DNA of 19,091 bases from JAJRWS01 sp039831705 (lineage in GTDB: Bacteria > Planctomycetota > Planctomycetia > Pirellulales > Lacipirellulaceae), in assembly GCA_039831705.1 (NCBI GenBank), contig JBDOMT010000410.1, positions 1 through 19,091 on the forward strand. Reading direction: 5' to 3'. The notes below the pieces were generated by a model. It had not been told where the DNA came from and ran no database searches. It was given only the letters and a program-made list of their open reading frames with translations. Made by a program: the position numbers and the translations under genes. Of the stretch, positions 15,198 through 19,091 are shown piece after piece. Positions within the stretch are counted from its first letter, which is position 1. Every line of letters starts with the position of its first letter.

Positions 15198-15577
15198 TCA
15201 ACCAAGAAGATCTTTCAGTCGTAGACCAAAACAAGTTTCGGTACACTCTCCCTCAGGATGACAGGAGGCGACGATCTGGTCCGTGTATTCTCCGGATTCG
15301 AGTGAGGTATTACCAACAATAAAACCACGAAGGGCACGAAGGAAAGTGAAGGACAACTACCTAGCCGTGCTCTAAGGAATACGAACAGATCGATTACTCA
15401 ACAATGTAGTGAAACGTTCCTATTTTTTCTATCTTCGTGTCCTTCGTGCTCTTCGTGGTTATTATTCGATGACAGAAATTTATTAAGGCGACGTATAATC
15501 TAGGATAGTGTTAATCTAATTGGCGCAGTCCAAGTTGCCAGCATGGCAAACTTAAACATGAGCATAGCGTAGTCGGG
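15198..15577. other. intergenic space with CACGAAGG inverted arms
   Basis: The 380-bp space lies between the convergent ends of the acyltransferase (plus) and the protease (minus). Its centre is the inverted CACGAAGG repeat listed separately, which may act as a transcription barrier for both genes. No gene or other signal was seen in the rest. Confidence 0.6.
15318..15464. repeat. CACGAAGG-type inverted repeat arms
   Basis: The left arm at about 15318-15350 reads ACCACGAAGGGCACGAAGG. The right arm at about 15433-15464 reads, on the other strand, ACCACGAAGAGCACGAAGG. They are nearly identical in inverted orientation, separated by about 80 bases. Each arm is a 9-bp-period repeat (CACGAAGGR). 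Confidence 0.85.
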
Positions 15578-16693
15578 TTAAGCCGTCTGCTTGGGTCTGG
15601 CATAGCCAACTACGATCAGGAAAACGCTCACCAACAGGCCTAGGGATGCCGGTTCGGGGACAGTGACGGTTGCCCCGTTGGAGAAGCTGAGATTTCTTTG
15701 CCAAGTGAGAAAGTCGGCCCCATCGATGTCGCGGTCCCGTTGGCTGTCGCCGTAGATGATGCTGTCAATCTGTAGTCCACTAGAGCCGAAGCCGGACTGC
15801 CAAATGCCCAGGTCGATATCATCGACCTGAGAGTCGCCGTTAAAATCTTCAGGCACGGTTACGGTGAAGCCCATGTCGCGCATCGATTCGATCGTAGTGA
15901 GGCTTATAAACGGCTCGCTAAAATCGGGGTCGATTGCGCCGGTCATCAATTCCAGTCCTCGGTCTCTGCCCAGTGAATCGGTGACCCCCACCAGCGGTGT
16001 CCGAGGCCAGGGGGCGTCCGGGTCACCTTCCTGGGTACTGCTGCGCATGATCTGGTCCCAATGCGAGTTGGCCGTTCCTGTACTGCCGGCCAATTCGACC
16101 GGGACGTAACTCGCGTGCTGGTCGAATTCCTGCTGGTAGGTCTGCAGGCCATACTGGCCGGAATATTTCCCCAAAGGTTCAAATTTAGTCCAACTCGTGT
16201 TGCTGTAGACTCCGTTTAAAGTCCATAGGGTGCCGATGCCCAGCACGTGGCCCGTTTCGTGGGCCAGCAGTTCGTCGATGTAGTTCAGTCCAGTGTTGAA
16301 GTTGCCTCCCGGATCCACTCCGGAAGCGAAGCGGTCGATTTCATGCACGTTAATATTGATGAATCCACTGGTGGCCACGCGGTAACCACCTTGCAGGACA
16401 GTTCCCGTATGGTTGGCGGATGCAAGTCCACCGAATACTCTATGCACTTTGATGGGAACTGTGGTGACGCTAATGCCCGGCTGGTAACCGGTGATTACCG
16501 TTTCCCACATGATTTCGGTCTGGGCCAGTGCATCGTCGAGGATCTGCAGCTGGGCGGAGGAGAAATGGTTGGAATCTTGATAGGAAAAGATCAGGTCGAA
16601 TTCAGCGCGGACGAAGGCTTTATGAGACAGCCAGCAAGTTGTGGAGAGCACCATGCATAGCAAGGTTCCTAGAGTTTGCGTATGGACTCTCAT
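15578..16693 (-). CDS. secreted leishmanolysin-like metalloprotease, dockerin-like and PEP-CTERM
   Basis: From the ATG at 16693 the product has 371 residues and begins with a signal peptide (about 1-30). The protease domain has the zinc motif HETGHVLGIG (145-154), a distant third ligand His211 in SHWDQIM and a Met-turn ELMTG (Met250), the arrangement of M8 leishmanolysin-type enzymes. A dockerin-like stretch with two D-x-(N/D)-x-D-type elements (about 283-332: DFNGDSQVDDIDL and GDSQRDRDIDGADF) follows. The protein ends in VPEP (345-348), a hydrophobic helix and a short basic tail, the PEP-CTERM sorting signal. It should be exported and processed by an exosortase. An upstream in-frame ATG at 16732 would add 13 residues before the signal peptide and is less likely. 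Substrate unknown. Confidence 0.9.
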   Translation of the reverse strand: MRVHTQTLGTLLCMVLSTTCWLSHKAFVRAEFDLIFSYQDSNHFSSAQLQILDDALAQTEIMWETVITGYQPGISVTTVPIKVHRVFGGLASANHTGTVLQGGYRVATSGFININVHEIDRFASGVDPGGNFNTGLNYIDELLAHETGHVLGIGTLWTLNGVYSNTSWTKFEPLGKYSGQYGLQTYQQEFDQHASYVPVELAGSTGTANSHWDQIMRSSTQEGDPDAPWPRTPLVGVTDSLGRDRGLELMTGAIDPDFSEPFISLTTIESMRDMGFTVTVPEDFNGDSQVDDIDLGIWQSGFGSSGLQIDSIIYGDSQRDRDIDGADFLTWQRNLSFSNGATVTVPEPASLGLLVSVFLIVVGYARPKQTA

Positions 16694-16844
16694 AGATGGC
16701 TTCCAGGACGGGGTGGTATTGGGCAGACACACAATAGGTCCATTTTATATGAGAACTGGTAAGCGGGCAAAGATTTTGCTCAAATGGTACCGAATATCAG
16801 GGTTAGCCCAATTGTACACATAGCTTCCAATCAGTTCGGATTTA

Positions 16845-17849
16845 TTGAATCAATCAGACACCCATCAGCGAACCCGACAGAAAACCCGACTGGCCCCCTC
16901 CCCCACGGGTGCACTGCATTTGGGTAACGCACGTACCTTTCTGGTCAACTGGGCGTTAGCGCGGCAGCGTGGTTGGCGAATTGTATTGCGTATTGATGAC
17001 TTGGACGGTCCACGAATTAAGGCTGGTGCGGCGGATGATGCGTTAGAAATGTTGAGCTGGCTCGGTCTCGACTGGGATGAGGGGCCCTATTTTCAACGTC
17101 ACGATTTGTTGCCCTATCGGCATGCGTTGGAGCAACTGGGAAATCAAGGTGACATTTATCCGTGTCGTTGTACGCGCAAGCAAATTGCTGCGGCCAGTCT
17201 TTCTGCACCCCATGGGTGTGACCACGAACTGCGATATCCGGGGACTTGTCGGCCTGCGATCGCAGTGGAAGTTCAGTTTGAAGCGTATACAGGGAATCGT
17301 GAGAGGCCGAACCAAGATCATAACGAGCCGGCCGGTTGGCGCATTCACGTGCCTGAAGGTGTTACAACATTTACTGACAGCTTCTCCGGGTTTCAGCAAC
17401 ATGAGATACAAAAGACCGTAGGCGATTTTTTAGTCAGTGCAAAAAGTGGGCTACCGAGCTATCAGTTAGCAGTTGTTGTTGATGACTCGCGACAAGGCGT
17501 CCATCAAATCGTACGAGGTGATGATCTGCTGCGTTCAACGGCCAGGCAATTGTTTTTGTATGAGCGATTGAATCTTGGGCCTGTGCCGAGCTACACCCAT
17601 TTGCCGCTGGTGGTTGGAGAAGATGGTCGACGGCTGGCCAAACGACACGGTGACAGTCGCTTGGCAGCCTATCGGCAGCAAGGAGTTGCGCCTGAACGCA
17701 TCATTGGCCTGCTGGCCCACTGGTGTGGTTTGGAACCACGAAAACCGATGTCTTTGGCAGAGTTTCTGTCACGCTTCCAGTTTGAGAACCTGCCCCGCGA
17801 GCAGGTTCAGTGGACGCGGGCCCAAGATGCGTGGCTACTGGGCCATTAG
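16845..17849 (+). CDS. gluQ: glutamyl-Q tRNA(Asp) synthetase
   Basis: GluQRS is a truncated glutamyl-tRNA synthetase that attaches glutamate to queuosine-34 of tRNA(Asp). The 334-residue protein has the class I signature HLGN (25-28) after LAPSPTGAL and the KMSKR-equivalent KRHGD (266-270). Zinc ligands in YPCRCT (Cys107, Cys109) and RYPGTC (Tyr131, Cys135) are present, and an extra Cys125 is nearby. The C-terminal anticodon-binding domain of true GluRS is absent, which separates it from gltX. The start is TTG at 16845: an in-frame stop at 16821 and the lack of an ATG before the HLGN region leave no better choice. The last seven codons and the stop are part of a 23-bp tandem repeat. Confidence 0.93.
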   Translation: MNQSDTHQRTRQKTRLAPSPTGALHLGNARTFLVNWALARQRGWRIVLRIDDLDGPRIKAGAADDALEMLSWLGLDWDEGPYFQRHDLLPYRHALEQLGNQGDIYPCRCTRKQIAAASLSAPHGCDHELRYPGTCRPAIAVEVQFEAYTGNRERPNQDHNEPAGWRIHVPEGVTTFTDSFSGFQQHEIQKTVGDFLVSAKSGLPSYQLAVVVDDSRQGVHQIVRGDDLLRSTARQLFLYERLNLGPVPSYTHLPLVVGEDGRRLAKRHGDSRLAAYRQQGVAPERIIGLLAHWCGLEPRKPMSLAEFLSRFQFENLPREQVQWTRAQDAWLLGH

Positions 17850-17905
17850 ATGCGTGGCTACTGGGCCATTAGATGCGTGGCTACTGGGCCATTAGATGCG
17901 TGGCT
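17826..17905 (+). repeat. 23-bp tandem repeat across the gluQ stop codon
   Basis: Three exact 23-bp units start at 17826, 17849 and 17872, each beginning GATGCGTGGCTACTGG, and a fourth partial copy (GATGCGTGGCT) follows at 17895. The first unit encodes the last GluQ residues DAWLLGH and the first bases of the stop. The identity of the copies points to recent replication slippage. The 23-bp length shifts frame, and the terminating TAG in unit 1 is repeated out of frame downstream. Confidence 0.95.
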
Positions 17906-17910
17906 TGGGG

Positions 17911-18144
17911 TCAATAATGGGGCGGTTTCTCGTGCGGCAAATCTTGTCCCAGTTCACCGCTGGAAAGCCGTTCGACGAACCCCCGCATTTGCTCCAGTTG
18001 GCTTTTCAAGTGTTCCAGTTGGGTCTGCTGGCCACGGACCGTTTCTTCCAGTCCATCCACCGTATGTTGTTGAAAGGCCAATTGTTCCTCCAAAGCGTGG
18101 ATTCGCTGCGCTTCGGTAGGTGATGAAGATGATTTGTCAGGCAT
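17911..18144 (-). CDS. slyX: SlyX family protein
   Basis: The 77-residue product begins MPDKSSSSPTEAQ and consists of one long coiled-coil-like helix (about 12-58, with ALEEQLAFQQHTVDGLEETV). It ends in the family's C-terminal mark PPHY. Length and pattern fit SlyX, a small conserved protein of unknown function. A longer in-frame start at 18195 would add 17 hydrophobic residues not found in the family. There is no Shine-Dalgarno at 18144. It converges on gluQ. Confidence 0.9.
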   Translation of the reverse strand: MPDKSSSSPTEAQRIHALEEQLAFQQHTVDGLEETVRGQQTQLEHLKSQLEQMRGFVERLSSGELGQDLPHEKPPHY

Positions 18145-18554
18145 GGAGAGGCAGTCAGGAATAAAGATGTAGGATAAGATCAAGAAATGTATCATAACTT
18201 CGGCATTTCACCGAAGGAAGCTAGCGCAGGAACCACAGAATCAAGGGGAACACAGACAGAGCACGATTTTACAGAAGGAAACAAAGAAAACAAAGGTTGT
18301 GTACGCATGGGAATTAAGCGTGTTTCCAAAGTGGGAAGATGCCACTTAAGCGAATCTTTGCTAGTTTTCACGAATATCAAACGACTTCTCTTCGTTACCA
18401 GCTGTTCAATATTCTTTGCTTCTGTAAAAATGATCGGTAGAATTCTTAGAACCTAAGATGCTTGGTTATGGTCTAGTGAATTCTCACCAGTGGAGTTGGT
18501 GGATTACGAGATGATTTGTTTTTCCAGTGAACGCGAACTCTTGCCGAGGCTTTT
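18145..18554. other. divergent intergenic space, slyX to pterin dehydratase
   Basis: This 410-bp gap holds a purine-rich degenerate repeat (18226-18297) and a small hairpin AAGTGG/CCACTT (18329-18347) that ends next to a second copy of TTAAGCG (18314-18320 and 18346-18352). No gene is evident; the open frames here are short and repeat-derived. Confidence 0.55.
18226..18297. repeat. purine-rich ACAGA/AAACAAAG degenerate repeat
   Basis: The segment is a chain of short A/G-rich phrases: ACCACAGAA, GAACACAGACAGAGCAC and then GAAACAAAGAAAACAAAGG. It has an approximate 8-9 bp rhythm but no exact unit. I saw no complementary second arm nearby. Confidence 0.5.
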
Positions 18555-18917
18555 ATGCAATCTCAAACGGCTGATCAACTCATCCAGAAAAAGTGCCTGC
18601 CATGCGAGGGAGGAGTTGAACCTTGTGCATCGGATCAGGCTCAACTGCAACTTGAGCAATTGGAGGGTTGGAAATTAACCCATCAGAGCCAGCGAATCCG
18701 CAAAGATTGGCAAGTGAAAAATTTTCTGGCTGGGATGCAATTCTTTAACCGTTGTGCCGAAGTGGCTGAGGCAGACGGACACCACCCAGACTTGCACATC
18801 GAAGGTTACCGCAACGTGTCGGTGGAGTTGTGGACCCACGCCATCGGCGGCCTCTCGGAGAACGACTTTATCCTGGCCGCAAAAATTGATCGATTGCCGA
18901 TTGAATTGCAAAATTGA
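18555..18917 (+). CDS. phhB: pterin-4a-carbinolamine dehydratase
   Basis: The 120-residue protein dehydrates 4a-hydroxytetrahydrobiopterin and belongs to the PCD/DCoH family. The active-site histidines are His76 and His77 in ADGHHPDL and His95 in LWTHAIGGL, with the family spacing of 18 residues. The N-terminal KKCLPCEGGVEP (12-23) is a common opening in bacterial members. No aromatic amino acid hydroxylase gene is in the window, so it may serve general pterin recycling or molybdopterin-linked chemistry. The start ATG has only a weak GAGG upstream. Confidence 0.95.
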   Translation: MQSQTADQLIQKKCLPCEGGVEPCASDQAQLQLEQLEGWKLTHQSQRIRKDWQVKNFLAGMQFFNRCAEVAEADGHHPDLHIEGYRNVSVELWTHAIGGLSENDFILAAKIDRLPIELQN

Positions 18918-19077
18918 GCAATAGTAACCGTTCACTAGTTCTGAAAAAACAAACCGCTAATATACGCTAATGAGTTCCCGTTGATTAATTCAAGAATCCC
19001 ATAATTTGGGTCAGAAAGAGGAGTTTCGTATTGCCAATAAAAAACGCACCGTTATCCTAATGAAAACATCACTAATC

Positions 19078-19084
19078 AAGGAGG
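19078..19084 (+). promoter_or_regulatory. strong ribosome binding site at window end
   Basis: AAGGAGG stands 7 bases before the right edge, in the correct position for a plus-strand gene starting at or just after 19092. An alternative is that the gene begins at the ATG at 19060 (MKTSLIKEDN), with AAGGAGG falling inside it. The Shine-Dalgarno reading is more likely, because the ATG at 19060 has no ribosome binding site of its own. Confidence 0.5.
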
Positions 19085-19091
19085 ACAACGA

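Noticed and set aside
17826..17905. Possible CRISPR-like repeats
   Set aside because: The 23-bp units are directly adjacent without spacers, so this is a simple tandem repeat.

Overview
The window looks like a chromosomal segment of a planctomycete (Planctomycetota, probably Pirellulales-like). This is inferred from gene content, since no rRNA or other marker gene is present. The pointers are a secreted metalloprotease with a dockerin-like segment and a PEP-CTERM tail, a PknB-type Ser/Thr kinase with a C-terminal membrane helix, a 'clade X' type phosphofructokinase, adjacent type II and type I glutamine synthetases, many genes with weak or no Shine-Dalgarno sequence, and intergenic spaces full of short-period repeats. 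Sixteen protein genes are well supported. No tRNA, rRNA, CRISPR array, intact insertion sequence or prophage was seen.

Layout. 1-506: a gene-free block with a row of five hairpins and GGTATAGG-rich tandem repeats. 507-3826 (minus): pgpA, then folD, a membrane-anchored PhnD-like binding protein overlapping folD by 8 bp, and a DJ-1/PfpI protein. pgpA is separated from folD by an 8-bp repeat array. 3999-5807 (plus): an assimilatory siroheme sulfite reductase, closed by a very strong hairpin. 6045-6494 (minus): a small heat shock protein (Hsp20) with a good sigma-54-type promoter and two helically phased palindromes upstream. 6829-7827 (minus): a Ser/Thr kinase. 8372-10976 (plus): glnII (GSII) then glnA (GSI), with a sigma-54-type promoter upstream of glnII and a terminator between the two genes. 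11045-12376 (minus): phosphofructokinase. 12611-13639 (minus) and 14028-15197 (plus): a divergent pair made of an NAD-dependent epimerase/reductase and a YghO-like GNAT acyltransferase. 15578-16693 (minus): the PEP-CTERM leishmanolysin-like protease. 16845-17849 (plus): glutamyl-Q tRNA(Asp) synthetase, whose stop codon lies in a 23-bp tandem repeat. 17911-18144 (minus): slyX. 18555-18917 (plus): pterin-4a-carbinolamine dehydratase. The window ends on a strong AAGGAGG for a gene that starts just outside.

The genes are mostly housekeeping: folate and pterin chemistry, phospholipid synthesis, sulfur and nitrogen assimilation, glycolysis, tRNA modification and stress response. I do not see a new multi-gene defence or mobile system. 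The most interesting signals are regulatory or structural: (i) two sigma-54 promoter candidates, one of them at a heat-shock gene with enhancer-like palindromes; (ii) the GSII-GSI tandem; (iii) the epimerase/acyltransferase pair, which could be part of bacterial ceramide synthesis; (iv) at least five different purine-rich short-period repeats in separate intergenic spaces, three of which carry a complementary second arm.
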